64,000 bases of DNA, taken from the NCBI GenBank assembly GCA_910585875.1, contig CAJUIK010000005.1, forward strand, positions 11,591-75,590, given 5' to 3'. Source of the DNA: an uncultured Eubacteriales bacterium (GTDB lineage Bacteria; Bacillota; Clostridia; Oscillospirales; Butyricicoccaceae). Below the pieces are notes generated by a model. The model was not told the DNA's origin, did no database searches, and worked only from the letters and a program-made list of their open reading frames with translations. The position numbers were made by a program, and so were the translations under genes. Positions 14,983-23,733 of the stretch are shown here, piece after piece. Each line of letters starts with the position of its first letter. Positions within the stretch are counted from its first letter, which is position 1.

Positions 14983-17331
14983 TCATTCCAGCCCGTAAAA
15001 CTTGGGCATTCCAGGGAATTTTTTGCGCAGTTCCCGCAGCTTTTCCAAGGGCACGCCTTCTCCCTCCCGGCGGCCGCAGCGGGGGCACGCGTCGCCGATG
15101 ACGCCGGTATAGCCGCAGACAGGATCTCGGTCCACCGGGTGGTTTACCGAGCCGTAGCCCACCCCGGCTTCCTTCATGCAGCGGATCACCGCTTCAAAGG
15201 CCTCGGGGTTTTTGCAGACGTCGCCGTCCAGCTCCACATAGCTGATGTGGCCCGCGTTGGTCAGGGCGTGATAAGGGGCCTCCAATTGAATTTTCTCAAA
15301 GGCCCGGATGTCGTAATAGACAGGCACATGGAAGGAATTTGTATAATAATCCCGGTCGGTGACGCCGGGGATTTCGCCGTAGATCTTTTTATCAATCCGC
15401 ACGAACCGGCCGGAAAGGCCCTCGGCGGGGGTGGCCAGCAGAGTGAAGTTTAGCCCGGTCTTTTTGGCCTCCTGGTCCATTCGCCGCCGCATATGGCCGA
15501 TAATCTCCAGGCCCAGCCGCTGGCTGGCGGGGCTCTGGCCGTGGTGTTTCCCGGTCAAGGCGGTCAGCGTTTCCGCCAAACCGATGAAGCCCACGCTCAA
15601 CGTGCCGTGTTTGAGCACTTCGCCCACAGAATCGTCGATATCCAGGGTGTCGCTGTCAATCCAAACCCCCTGCCCCATCAGGAAGGGGTAATTGCGGCAC
15701 TTTTTAGCCGCCTGGATTTTGAACCGATGGAGCAGCTGACGGATCACCAGGTCGATTTTTTCGTCCAGCAGCTGGTAGAAGCGGTCTAAATCCCCTTTGG
15801 CCTCGATGCCGATGCGGGGCAGGTTGACGGAGGTAAAACTCAGGTTGCCCCGGCCGCAGGTGCTCTCCCTGCTGGGGTCGTAAACGTTGCCCATCACCCG
15901 GGTGCGGCAGCCCATATAGGCCACCTCGCTGTTGTAATCGCCGGGTTTGTAATATTGCAGGTTGAAAGGGGCGTCCAAAAAGCTGAAATTGGGGAAAAGC
16001 CGCTTGGCCGAAGTGCGGATGGCCAGCTGGAACAGGTCGTAATTGGGGTCCTGAGGGTTGTAGTTGACCCCCTCCTTGACTTTGAAAATCTGCACCGGGA
16101 AAATGGGGGTTTCCCCATTGCCCAAGCCCGCTTCTGTGGCCAGCAGCAGGTTGCGCACGACCATCCGCCCCTCGGGGGAAGTGTCCGTGCCGTAATTCAC
16201 CGAGCTGAAGGGCACTTGGGCGCCGGCCCGGGAATTCATGGTGTTCAGGTTGTGAACCAGGGCCTCCATGGCCTGATAAGCGGAGCGGTCGGTTTCAGCC
16301 AGGGCGGTTTCCACCGAGCGCCGATGGGCCAGCCGGGCCGCCGCCAGGTCGATTCCCGTCAATTCGGGCCGGGAGGCCAGCCAGGGGGCTATTTTTCCCC
16401 CATAGGCTTCCTGGCTGCTCATAGCGATATCCAGCCCAACCTGCTCTTTGGCCTGGGCTGCGATCTCCTGCCCCGCGCCGTATTCCAGGCCCCAGCAGGC
16501 GTTGAGATATTGGCCCAGGGCCTTGAAATACTCCTTGCGGAAAGTCTTGGCCACGCCGGGGGCCATGGAGAAATCGAAGTTGGGCACGGCCTGTCCGCCG
16601 TGCATTTCATTTTGATTGGCCTGGATGGCGATGCACCCCAGAGCCGAATAGCTGAGAATGCTCTCCGGCTCCCGCAGATAGCCGTGGCCGGTGGAAAAGC
16701 CGTCTTTGAAGAGCTTGAGCAAATCGATCTGGCAGCAGGTGGCCGTCAGCATATAAAAATCCTTGTCGTGGATATGGATATCGCCGTTGATATGGGCGGC
16801 GGCCACGTCCCGCGGCAGGATGTAGTTGTCTACAAAATATTTGGCGCCCTCCGAGCCGTATTTCAGCATGGTGCCCATGGCGGTGTCCGCGTCGATATTG
16901 GCGTTTTCCCGCTTCATATCGGCGTCGGCGGCATAGGAGAACGTCAGCTCCTTGTAAATCTCCATCAGGTCGGTTTGGCTCTGCCGGATCTTGGCGTGCT
17001 CGGCCCGATAGAGGATATAGGCCTTGGAAGTCTTGGCGTATCCGGCCCGGATCAGCGTCTCCTCCACCAAGTCCTGAACCTGCTCCACCGAGGGGATGCG
17101 CCCTTGGGGAATGGAGCGAACCGCCCGCCGGGTCAGCTCGTCCAGCGCCGCCGGAGGCAGCGCCTCGTTCTGGGCGGCCACGTTGGCCTTGCGGATGGCC
17201 TCCCGGATTTTATTGGAGTCAAAGGGCGCGATATCGCCGCTCCGCTTGCGGATGGAAACCGGGCCGGCCCAATCCCGCCCGCCCTGGGAGGGCCTGTTGA
17301 TTTTTACAGCGATCCGTTTGCCGCCAGACAT
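14983..17331 (-). CDS. nrdD: Anaerobic (class III) ribonucleoside-triphosphate reductase, large chain
   Basis: 782 residues from the ATG at 17331 behind GAAGGAGG; an in-frame extension to 17442 is unsupported. Reduces NTPs to dNTPs in anaerobes. An N-terminal ATP-cone (VSIRKRSGDIAPFDSNKIREAI) is followed by the barrel, with HINGDIHIHDKDFY and the thiyl-radical region FTSVNLPRIG/CRTRVMGN. The C-terminus has the zinc-site remnant VCGYTGVIGDACPRCGR, but the chain then ends EKLRELRKKFPGMPKFYGLE, with no RxxGYxx glycyl-radical motif. That motif is in the next gene. NrdR-like boxes overlap its promoter. Confidence 0.95.
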   Translation of the reverse strand: MSGGKRIAVKINRPSQGGRDWAGPVSIRKRSGDIAPFDSNKIREAIRKANVAAQNEALPPAALDELTRRAVRSIPQGRIPSVEQVQDLVEETLIRAGYAKTSKAYILYRAEHAKIRQSQTDLMEIYKELTFSYAADADMKRENANIDADTAMGTMLKYGSEGAKYFVDNYILPRDVAAAHINGDIHIHDKDFYMLTATCCQIDLLKLFKDGFSTGHGYLREPESILSYSALGCIAIQANQNEMHGGQAVPNFDFSMAPGVAKTFRKEYFKALGQYLNACWGLEYGAGQEIAAQAKEQVGLDIAMSSQEAYGGKIAPWLASRPELTGIDLAAARLAHRRSVETALAETDRSAYQAMEALVHNLNTMNSRAGAQVPFSSVNYGTDTSPEGRMVVRNLLLATEAGLGNGETPIFPVQIFKVKEGVNYNPQDPNYDLFQLAIRTSAKRLFPNFSFLDAPFNLQYYKPGDYNSEVAYMGCRTRVMGNVYDPSRESTCGRGNLSFTSVNLPRIGIEAKGDLDRFYQLLDEKIDLVIRQLLHRFKIQAAKKCRNYPFLMGQGVWIDSDTLDIDDSVGEVLKHGTLSVGFIGLAETLTALTGKHHGQSPASQRLGLEIIGHMRRRMDQEAKKTGLNFTLLATPAEGLSGRFVRIDKKIYGEIPGVTDRDYYTNSFHVPVYYDIRAFEKIQLEAPYHALTNAGHISYVELDGDVCKNPEAFEAVIRCMKEAGVGYGSVNHPVDRDPVCGYTGVIGDACPRCGRREGEGVPLEKLRELRKKFPGMPKFYGLE

Positions 17332-17438
17332 TGAAAAACCTCCTTCGCATAGAAAAACCCCAGCGCAAAGCCGGGCTTTCCAAAGGGCGCAAGGGAACAA
17401 AGCGCCGCGCCCATTCCCTTGTGCTTCGCGCCGGCCAG

Positions 17439-17506
17439 CCACAACATCTTGTGCCCGGCCGTTTTTAATCTGTATATATAGTACCGCGCCCCCAGAAAAA
17501 ATGCAA
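17439..17506 (-). promoter_or_regulatory. nrdD promoter with two NrdR-box-like sites
   Basis: Minus strand -35 TTGCAT (17501-17506), 17-bp spacer, -10 TACTAT (17478-17483). Box A, CCACAACATCTTGTGC (17439-17454), and box B, TCTGTATATATAGTAC (17469-17484), resemble the 16-bp NrdR box (ACACWATATATWGTGT). They lie 30 bp apart, close to three helical turns, and box B covers the -10. Repression by NrdR is the usual control of RNR genes; no nrdR gene lies in the window. Confidence 0.65.
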
Positions 17507-17605
17507 GGGGCATTTGCTTGTCAAGCCCCCCTCCAAAGGGGCGAATTCCGCCGCCGAACGCCGCCTCCCCTTGCGTCTCAAGGGCTGGGGGAAAGGGCGA
17601 AAAAG

Positions 17606-17636
17606 TTGCACAAATTTTCGTCAAAATTTTGTGCAA
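17606..17636. repeat. AT-rich inverted repeat upstream of the nrd promoter
   Basis: TTGCACAAATTTT and AAAATTTTGTGCAA are near-perfect inverted arms around CGTC. It lies in the 460-bp gene-free stretch 17332-17791, between the nrd promoter and the terminator of the S-layer gene. It has the look of a protein-binding operator. Nothing else is evident in the stretch. Confidence 0.5.
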
Positions 17637-17721
17637 GTTTTTATTTGGGTTTTTACTTCTACCCTCTGTAAACCCCGCTGGCAGTCAATACAATCCGGCG
17701 CGGCAGATGAGGATATCATTC

Positions 17722-17758
17722 CCAAAAAGAAGCGGCGCGGTCTTTCCCGCGCCGCTTC
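17722..17758 (-). terminator. Intrinsic terminator of the exporter/S-layer operon
   Basis: GAAGCGGCGCG/CGCGCCGCTTC stem (17729-17758) followed leftward by TTTTTGGG. It lies 34 bp past the stop of the S-layer-homology gene. Confidence 0.88.
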
Positions 17759-17791
17759 GGCTGGTTTCGTCTGGCCGGGGTCCGTCGCCCC

Positions 17792-19669
17792 CTATTGCTT
17801 GGTCGCGACGATCACCCGGATGCGGCCGCCGGCGGCGCCGCCCTGGTCGTAATAGCCCGTCAGGTTATACCCTTGGGAAACGGCGGAGACGTTGGATTGG
17901 TCGTAGGTCCGGTTCGTGCGGATATAGACCTGTACGTCGTCGGCCAGCTGATAGCGCTGGTTGCCCGCCATAGCGTAGAGCTGGGAAAGGGCGGTCAGCC
18001 GGACTTCCGGCAGATTGCGCATGGATTTGACGGCGCGGTCGTCGTCATAGACAAATTGGGCGGGTCCGACCTTCACATTGTACAGCTTGTTGCCGCTGAC
18101 GACCCCTTCCACGCCCCGGATCAAGGTTTTATAGGTCCCGCTGATGGTCCAGCTCTGAACGCCGGAGTCAGGGTCTGAAATGGTCTGATCCACCTCCGAA
18201 GCGCTGGTAATGACGCCGTAACTGCCCAAATCGCCGGTGGCGTTGTTGAGAATCAAATGGCTGACCCGCCCTGAAGCGTCCAGGGCGTAATAGCGCACGT
18301 CTGTGGATTTCAGCGAAGCGCCGGCCAAGCGGGAGGGATAAATCACCTTGGTCTGGCCCTCCTTGTCGCTGTCGATGATCTGAACGCCTTCCGCCAGCGT
18401 CAGCTGGCCGACGCTCTTGCCGTCGCTACTGACGTTGCCGCTGAAGCTTTTACCCGCCAGGCCCTTGAGGGTAGTTTTCCCATCTTCCACGGCGGCGTAT
18501 ACCAGGTCGCCGGCGCTGAACTTCGTGCTTCCGCTGTCAAATTCCATCACAGCGCCGTCTGTGCAGGATATTTTGGCCATGTTCCGGGTGCGGCTCTGGC
18601 CGGCGGCGTCCTGATAGGTCTGGCTGGAGGTGGAAACCACCACGCCGTAATGCTGGCCCGCCGCGGTTTCCGCCTTCTGCACGCCCACCGCCTGGCCGTC
18701 CAGGCCCAGCAGCAGGGTCACCGTGTCTCCAATAGAAAATTGGCCCATGTCGGAAAGGGCGTAGGAGGCCTCCGAAGAGCCCACGCCGTACTGGTTGCCC
18801 GCCACCGTCACCGCCGTAGGCGCCGCGGTGCCCGGGGAGGCGGCGGTATAAAGGCCCGTCGCCCGGTTGTGGTAGATCCACACGGTTTTCAGGTTGGCGT
18901 TGTAATAATAGACGTCGTATGCCTGAGCGTCCTCCAGCTGGGCCTGGGCGCCGTTGAGATAGACGGCGATTTTGCCGTCAAAGGGCAGGTTCAAGCCGCC
19001 GGCTTCCGCGATAAAGGGGCCCTCCATGTTGCTGGAAACCAGGCTGGCGTAATCCAGCTTGCCGTCCTGGCCCAGCTGATACCCCAGGACAGAGCCGTAA
19101 TACTGCCCTTCCTTGGTTTTGGATTCCATCAAGTTGTAGAAAATATTCATACAGTCGCCCCGGGTCAGGTATTCCCCTTGGCCCCGGCGGACGCCGTCGC
19201 CCAGGCCCAGAGCCCGGTATTTGGAAAGCTGCGCGTCGGGATAGGCGCCGGTCAGGTCCGCCGGGCCGTAACCCAGCAGCCGCAGCAGGGCGGCGGCGCA
19301 TTCCTCCGTGCGGATATTCTCATTGGGGCGGAAGGTTCCGTCGGTATACCCGTTGACCCAGCCGTTGTCCGCCGCCAGCTTGACATAGCCCGCGGCCCAA
19401 TGATCCCGCGTCACGTCCCGGAAAGGGGAGACGCCGGAAGTCTGGCCCACGCTGTCTTTATAAGAGGAGGCGGCTACCATCATCTTGGCGAATTGAGCTC
19501 TGGTCACCAGTCCTTCCAAATTCATATCGCCGTTTTCATCGCCGTTCATCACCCCCAGCAGGCGGACGGCCTGCTCCACCGTGGCCTGGGGCTGTTCCGC
19601 CGCCAGGGCCGGCGCCCCCAGGCCGGCCAGCATCCCGCCGGCCAGCAGAGCCGCAATAAACCGTTTCAT
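17792..19669 (-). CDS. S-layer-homology (SLH) domain surface protein
   Basis: 625 residues from the ATG at 19669 (GGGAGG 10 bp upstream; a TTG 27 bp earlier is less likely). A Sec signal peptide, MKRFIAALLAGGMLAGLG ending ALAAEQ, leads to SLH repeats at about residues 30-75, 80-130 and 135-185. The middle one is clearest: FRDVTRDHWAAGYVKLAADN then GWVNGYTDGTFRPNENI. SLH domains bind pyruvylated wall polymers. Residues 190-625 are a beta-rich region with no recognised enzyme motif. It is the last gene of an operon with a MacAB-type exporter, 27 bp after the permease, so it may work with or be moved by that exporter. Confidence 0.9.
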   Translation of the reverse strand: MKRFIAALLAGGMLAGLGAPALAAEQPQATVEQAVRLLGVMNGDENGDMNLEGLVTRAQFAKMMVAASSYKDSVGQTSGVSPFRDVTRDHWAAGYVKLAADNGWVNGYTDGTFRPNENIRTEECAAALLRLLGYGPADLTGAYPDAQLSKYRALGLGDGVRRGQGEYLTRGDCMNIFYNLMESKTKEGQYYGSVLGYQLGQDGKLDYASLVSSNMEGPFIAEAGGLNLPFDGKIAVYLNGAQAQLEDAQAYDVYYYNANLKTVWIYHNRATGLYTAASPGTAAPTAVTVAGNQYGVGSSEASYALSDMGQFSIGDTVTLLLGLDGQAVGVQKAETAAGQHYGVVVSTSSQTYQDAAGQSRTRNMAKISCTDGAVMEFDSGSTKFSAGDLVYAAVEDGKTTLKGLAGKSFSGNVSSDGKSVGQLTLAEGVQIIDSDKEGQTKVIYPSRLAGASLKSTDVRYYALDASGRVSHLILNNATGDLGSYGVITSASEVDQTISDPDSGVQSWTISGTYKTLIRGVEGVVSGNKLYNVKVGPAQFVYDDDRAVKSMRNLPEVRLTALSQLYAMAGNQRYQLADDVQVYIRTNRTYDQSNVSAVSQGYNLTGYYDQGGAAGGRIRVIVATKQ

Positions 19670-19696
19670 TTCTTTTATTCCTCCCTGTTTTTTCAA

Positions 19697-20887
19697 TCAA
19701 TCATAGCGCAGCGCGTCGATGGGGTTGAGACGGGCCGCCTTGCGGGCGGGCAGATATCCGAAAAATATGCCGATGCCCGCCGAGATGCCGAAAGCCGTCA
19801 ACACCGAGTTCATCGTGGGGACGACGGACATCTCCTGCTGCAATCCGGCCGCAATCATGGCGCTGGCCACAGCCGACAGGCCGTAGCCCATGGCGATGCC
19901 CAGCAGGCCGCCGATGGCGCTGGTGGCGCCGGCTTCGATGATAAACTGCATCATGATATGGCGGCGCTTGGCGCCCAAAGCCTTGCGGATGCCGATTTCC
20001 CGGGTCCGCTCGGTGACGGAAACAAGCATGATATTCATAATGCCGATGCCGCCCACCACCAGGGATATGGCGGCGATGGCCGTTAAAATGGCTACCGTCA
20101 CGTTCATCATGGCGTTCAGCTGGTCCATCATCTCCGTGGCGCTCTGGACGTAGAAATAGCTTTCATCCCCATAAATTTCTAACAACTTGGCTCGAATGAC
20201 GTTGGTGGCGGGGATCGCCGCGTCCTCGGAGGCGGCGGAAAAATAATACATACCGAAATTCCCCTGCCCCGCCAGCTTGCCGGCCACTGTGTAGGGCATG
20301 AAAATGGAATTGTCCGGGCTGTGTTCCGTGCCGTCGCCTTTCTGTTTCATCACGCCCACGATGGAGAAGGGCGCCCCCATCACCTTGACGGTCTTGCCCA
20401 ACCCGTCGCCGGCAAAATAAGTGTCGTTGATATAGCTGCCGACGACGCAGACGTTGGACCGGCGCAGGATATCCACATACTGCAGATATCGGCCCTGCTC
20501 CACCTCGTCCCGGTTGATTTTGGCGTAATCCTCGCTGACGCCGGTGACTTGGGCGCTGCTCAAAAACTCATTGCCCACTTTGGCGCCGCCCAGCGACACC
20601 ATGGGGGAAACCATGCTCAACAGATCCGGATGTTCCTCCGCCAGCTGATACATATCCTCCTCAGACACTGTGCGGGTGTCTCCAGGGCTCCAGGTCTGGA
20701 CGCCGATGAGGTTGACGCCCATGCTGTCAAAAGTCTCCCGCATATAGACCTGCATTCCATTGCCCAGGCCCACGATGACGATAACCGCCGCCACGCCGAT
20801 GATGATGCCCAGCATAGTCAGCACGCTCCGAATCTTGTTGGACAAGATGCTTTTAATGGCCATGCGGAGGGATTGGGTAACGTTCAT
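19697..20887 (-). CDS. MacB/FtsX-type ABC transporter permease
   Basis: 396 residues with the four-helix MacB topology: TM1 near residues 20-45 (MLGIIIGVAAVIVIVGLGNG), a large extracytoplasmic domain of about 230 residues (MacB periplasmic-core-like, SPGDTRTVSEEDMYQLAEE onward), then three helices (AILTAIAAISLVVGGIGIMNIMLVSVTERTREIGIRKALGAKRR and two near the C-terminus). The RTREIGIRKALGA motif is a family hallmark. Such permeases work mechanically and need the ATPase encoded immediately upstream (4-bp overlap) and an adaptor. Substrates in Firmicutes are usually antimicrobial peptides or unknown. Confidence 0.93.
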   Translation of the reverse strand: MNVTQSLRMAIKSILSNKIRSVLTMLGIIIGVAAVIVIVGLGNGMQVYMRETFDSMGVNLIGVQTWSPGDTRTVSEEDMYQLAEEHPDLLSMVSPMVSLGGAKVGNEFLSSAQVTGVSEDYAKINRDEVEQGRYLQYVDILRRSNVCVVGSYINDTYFAGDGLGKTVKVMGAPFSIVGVMKQKGDGTEHSPDNSIFMPYTVAGKLAGQGNFGMYYFSAASEDAAIPATNVIRAKLLEIYGDESYFYVQSATEMMDQLNAMMNVTVAILTAIAAISLVVGGIGIMNIMLVSVTERTREIGIRKALGAKRRHIMMQFIIEAGATSAIGGLLGIAMGYGLSAVASAMIAAGLQQEMSVVPTMNSVLTAFGISAGIGIFFGYLPARKAARLNPIDALRYD

Positions 20888-21609
20888 AGCGCCGCCTCCT
20901 CTGGGTTGACCACGGCCTGATTGCCGTCCGCCGGGCCGTCGTAGACTACTTTGCCGTCTTCCAGCCGGATAATGCGCTGGGCCTGCCGGGCGATGGAATT
21001 GTCGTGGGTGATCAGCACGATGGTATTGCCCTCGTTGTGCAGCTCCTGCAAAAGCCCCAGCACGTCCCGGCCCGTCCGGGAATCCAGGGCGCCTGTGGGT
21101 TCGTCTGCCAAAATCACCGAAGGGGCGCCGGCCAAAGCCCGGGCGATGGACACCCGCTGCTGCTGGCCGCCGGAGAGCTGGGAGGGCTTGTGTTTCAATT
21201 TATCCCCCAGGCCCACCCGCTCCAGCACCTGCCGGGCCCGGGCGGCCCGCTGGCGCTTGGGGGCTCCGGCGTACATCAGCGAAACCTCCACATTTTCCAG
21301 CAGGTTCAGCTTGGGCAGCAGGTTGTATTGCTGAAAGATGAACCCCAAGGTCTTGTTGCGGATATCGGCCAGCTGGTCGTCCTTCATTTGGCCCACGTCC
21401 TGGCCCTTGAGCAGGTATTGGCCGTGGGTGGGCACGTCCAGGCAGCCGATGATATTCATACAGGTGGATTTGCCCGAACCGGACTGGCCCACAATGGCCA
21501 CAAACTCTCCCTGGTCGATTTTCATGGAAATGCCGTCTGCAGCCCGCACCTGCGTATCGCCCATCTGGTAGATTTTATATACGTTCCGAAATTCAATCAA
21601 AGGGGCCAT
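20884..21609 (-). CDS. ABC transporter ATP-binding protein, MacB/LolD type
   Basis: 241 residues with a complete nucleotide-binding domain: Walker A GQSGSGKST near residue 40, Q-loop FIFQQYNLLPKLN, signature LSGGQQQRVSIARALAG, Walker B VILADEPTGALDS and switch histidine ITHD. It belongs to the LolD/MacB ATPase family that drives FtsX-type permeases. It overlaps the permease by 4 bp and lies 6 bp after the adaptor gene, so the three are one translational unit. Confidence 0.95.
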   Translation of the reverse strand: MAPLIEFRNVYKIYQMGDTQVRAADGISMKIDQGEFVAIVGQSGSGKSTCMNIIGCLDVPTHGQYLLKGQDVGQMKDDQLADIRNKTLGFIFQQYNLLPKLNLLENVEVSLMYAGAPKRQRAARARQVLERVGLGDKLKHKPSQLSGGQQQRVSIARALAGAPSVILADEPTGALDSRTGRDVLGLLQELHNEGNTIVLITHDNSIARQAQRIIRLEDGKVVYDGPADGNQAVVNPEEAAL

Positions 21610-21615
21610 TGTTCA

Positions 21616-23340
21616 TCACCCCACTACTACCGTCATTCCGCCCGTCATAGGCGTCATAGGATCCAAATTGGCGGGGTCGATGGCCAAAATCTCCCCTTCT
21701 TCCACGCCGCTGACGATTTCGATATACGTCTTGTCGCTGAGGCCCAGCTCCACCTGGCGGTATTCATAGCCGGCGGGAGCGCCGTCTTCCGAGGGCTCCA
21801 TATCCTTCTCTTTCCGGCCCTTTTCCGGCTGGGCCGCTTCCGGCTTTTTCACCAGCACCCGGTTGCCCCGGGCCACGGCGCCCACCGGCGCGGACAGCAC
21901 GTTTTCCCGGGTTTCCACCTGGATGCTGGCGTCCACGTTCATGCCGGGCAGCAGGCCCTCGTATTCGTCAATGCGCACAGTCACAGGATAGGAGGTGACG
22001 CCGTTGTTGGACGTGCCGTTGATATTGATTTTCGTCACCACGCCGGTATACGTCTTTCCCTCCACGGCGTCGGCGGTAATCTGCACAGTCTGCCCCTCTT
22101 TGACTTTTCTGATATCCAGCTCATCCACATTCATAGTCATTTTCAGGTAGGACAGGTCGAAGACGGTGCATAGGGTCTTGCCCACTTCCAGCTTGTCGCC
22201 GGCCTTGTAATTCTTTTCGATAATCGTGCCCGAGATAGGGGATGTAATCACATAGTCCCCCAGCTGGTCGGTCTGTCCTTCCAGGGCCAGCTGAGCACTG
22301 CGGACGGCGTCCTGGCTGTTTTTGATCTGATCCTCCAGGTCCTTGCTGTAAAGCTGGACCAGAAGCTGGTCCTGATAGACCTGGTCGCCCTCCTGGGCGT
22401 AAATGGTCTGAACGTCGCCGCCCAACGTCGCCACCACCGGGGCCTCGTCGGCGTAATCAAAGGTCCCGCCGCTGTTGCAGGCGGCGCCGCCGATAACGGC
22501 TGTGGCGCTCTGCCCGCTGGCGATGGCGCCGGGGTTGGCCACGTCGACGGTAATCTGGCGGACGGTCTGGCCGCCGGCCAGAGCCTGGCTGGCGCCCACC
22601 ACAGAAACCGTGCCTTCCAATGTTTCAAAGGAGCCGTCCAGCGTCACCAAAGCCGGTTGGCCGACGAAAAATCCGGCGGCGTCGGTTTCGTTGAAGGGCA
22701 GAGTCAGCCGCATGGTCCCGCTATTGCGCACCACGCCGATCTGCTGGCCCGCCGCCACCGTATCCCCCTCTTTGACGTCCAGGGAAATCAGCTGGCCGGC
22801 CCGGGGCGCCTTGATTTGCAGGTCTTCCCGTTTCTCCACCGCTTGGCTGTAGCCCCGCTGGCTCTGCTGAAGGGAAAGCTGGGATTGCTCCAGGCTGTGG
22901 GTGACGGTGGCGTGGTCCACCTGATACAAAGCGTCTCCCTTTTGCACCATATCCCCCTCCTCGAAGGGGGCCTCCAAAATATCGCCGGAGACCAGGGTCG
23001 TCATCACATAGCTCTCCGCCGGCGCCAGCGAACCGCTGCCCGTCAGCGTCTCGGTGATCGTCCGCTTTTCCAGCGACACTTCCTCATATTGAACGCCCAG
23101 ATTGGCCTGGCCGTCCTGCTTATCGCCCCGCAGGTTGAAATAGGCGAACGCCAGCGCCAGGACTGCCAACCCTGCCGCCAGCCGCTTGATCAGCTTGCGC
23201 CGTCTGTTTTTCTTTCCGATATCCGGCAAATCCAAGGGGGATGGGTCTGGCTGAGGGGCTGGAGAAGCCGCGGCTTGAGGCGCGGCGTTTTCTTTGGCTT
23301 CGGCCTGGGCTTCCGCCTGTTTCTCCTTCGTTTGGTTCAT
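21616..23340 (-). CDS. HlyD/MacA-family exporter adaptor protein
   Basis: 574 residues. The N-terminal 45 residues are cytosolic and Ala/Gln/Pro-rich, then a single transmembrane helix lies near residues 50-68 (LIKRLAAGLAVLALAFAYFN). The outer part has the adaptor layout: LTGSGSLAPAESYVMTTLVSG as first half of a lipoyl hairpin, a short coiled hairpin (LEQSQLSLQQSQRGYSQAVE), IKAPRAGQLISLDVKEGDTV as second half, beta-barrel segments, and a second lipoyl-like unit near residue 270 (APVVATLGGDVQTIYAQEGD). The duplicated lipoyl unit makes it longer than MacA. It is the first gene of the operon. GAGAGG lies 11 bp upstream of the ATG. Confidence 0.9.
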   Translation of the reverse strand: MNQTKEKQAEAQAEAKENAAPQAAASPAPQPDPSPLDLPDIGKKNRRRKLIKRLAAGLAVLALAFAYFNLRGDKQDGQANLGVQYEEVSLEKRTITETLTGSGSLAPAESYVMTTLVSGDILEAPFEEGDMVQKGDALYQVDHATVTHSLEQSQLSLQQSQRGYSQAVEKREDLQIKAPRAGQLISLDVKEGDTVAAGQQIGVVRNSGTMRLTLPFNETDAAGFFVGQPALVTLDGSFETLEGTVSVVGASQALAGGQTVRQITVDVANPGAIASGQSATAVIGGAACNSGGTFDYADEAPVVATLGGDVQTIYAQEGDQVYQDQLLVQLYSKDLEDQIKNSQDAVRSAQLALEGQTDQLGDYVITSPISGTIIEKNYKAGDKLEVGKTLCTVFDLSYLKMTMNVDELDIRKVKEGQTVQITADAVEGKTYTGVVTKININGTSNNGVTSYPVTVRIDEYEGLLPGMNVDASIQVETRENVLSAPVGAVARGNRVLVKKPEAAQPEKGRKEKDMEPSEDGAPAGYEYRQVELGLSDKTYIEIVSGVEEGEILAIDPANLDPMTPMTGGMTVVVG

Positions 23341-23646
23341 TCCGAGTTCATTCCTCTCTTCTGCGTAATATCCCGGCCCGTCGGGGCCGCTTCCGCGTTC
23401 CGTGCCCCTATCATATCACATTCGGGCCGGGCAAAAAACCTCCGGCCATTACGTTTTTATGATGATTTTGTGAACAGCCGTTGAATTTTTCGGCCTTCCC
23501 GCGCCAAATCCCAGGGCGCTTCTTTTGAAATATTTTACTTTTGATGTTCCTCTCTTTTCTCTTCCGCCTTTGGCTCCCAAGCGCTCAGGCCCCTTTCCCA
23601 GAGGGCGGCGAAGCGTTTAGCCGCTAAACTTTTTTGCCTCGGCGCA
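23341..23646. other. Intergenic region between divergent exporter and MATE operons
   Basis: About 300 bp without a gene. On the minus strand only a -10-like TATGAT near 23411-23416 hints at a promoter for the adaptor gene; no good -35 accompanies it. A short palindrome TTTAGCCGCTAAA lies near 23620. No other feature was seen. Confidence 0.4.
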
Positions 23647-23675
23647 TGGACAGCGGCGAAAAATTGTACTATACT
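23647..23675 (+). promoter_or_regulatory. Promoter of the MATE gene
   Basis: -35 TGGACA (23647-23652), 17-bp spacer, -10 TATACT (23670-23675), reading toward the MATE gene at 23734. Confidence 0.6.
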
Positions 23676-23711
23676 ATTTCCATAATAGAATCCAGAAAAG
23701 GAGTGAGGAAA

Positions 23712-23728
23712 GCCGCGGGAGCCGCGGC
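23712..23728 (+). promoter_or_regulatory. Hairpin between ribosome site and start codon of the MATE gene
   Basis: GCCGCGG-GAG-CCGCGGC is a perfect 7-bp stem with a 3-base loop. It separates the AGGAG/GAGG ribosome-binding bases (23699-23708) from the ATG at 23734. With the hairpin folded, GAGG would be about 8 bases from the ATG; unfolded, it is too far. This decides how the start can be used. Confidence 0.55.
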
Positions 23729-23733
23729 GTATT

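Noticed and set aside
14983..15120. VCGYTG in the NrdD C-terminus as the glycyl-radical site
   Set aside because: It lacks the required Arg two residues before the Cys and sits in the zinc-site pattern CGYTG...CPRCG. The match in the 53-residue gene is far better.
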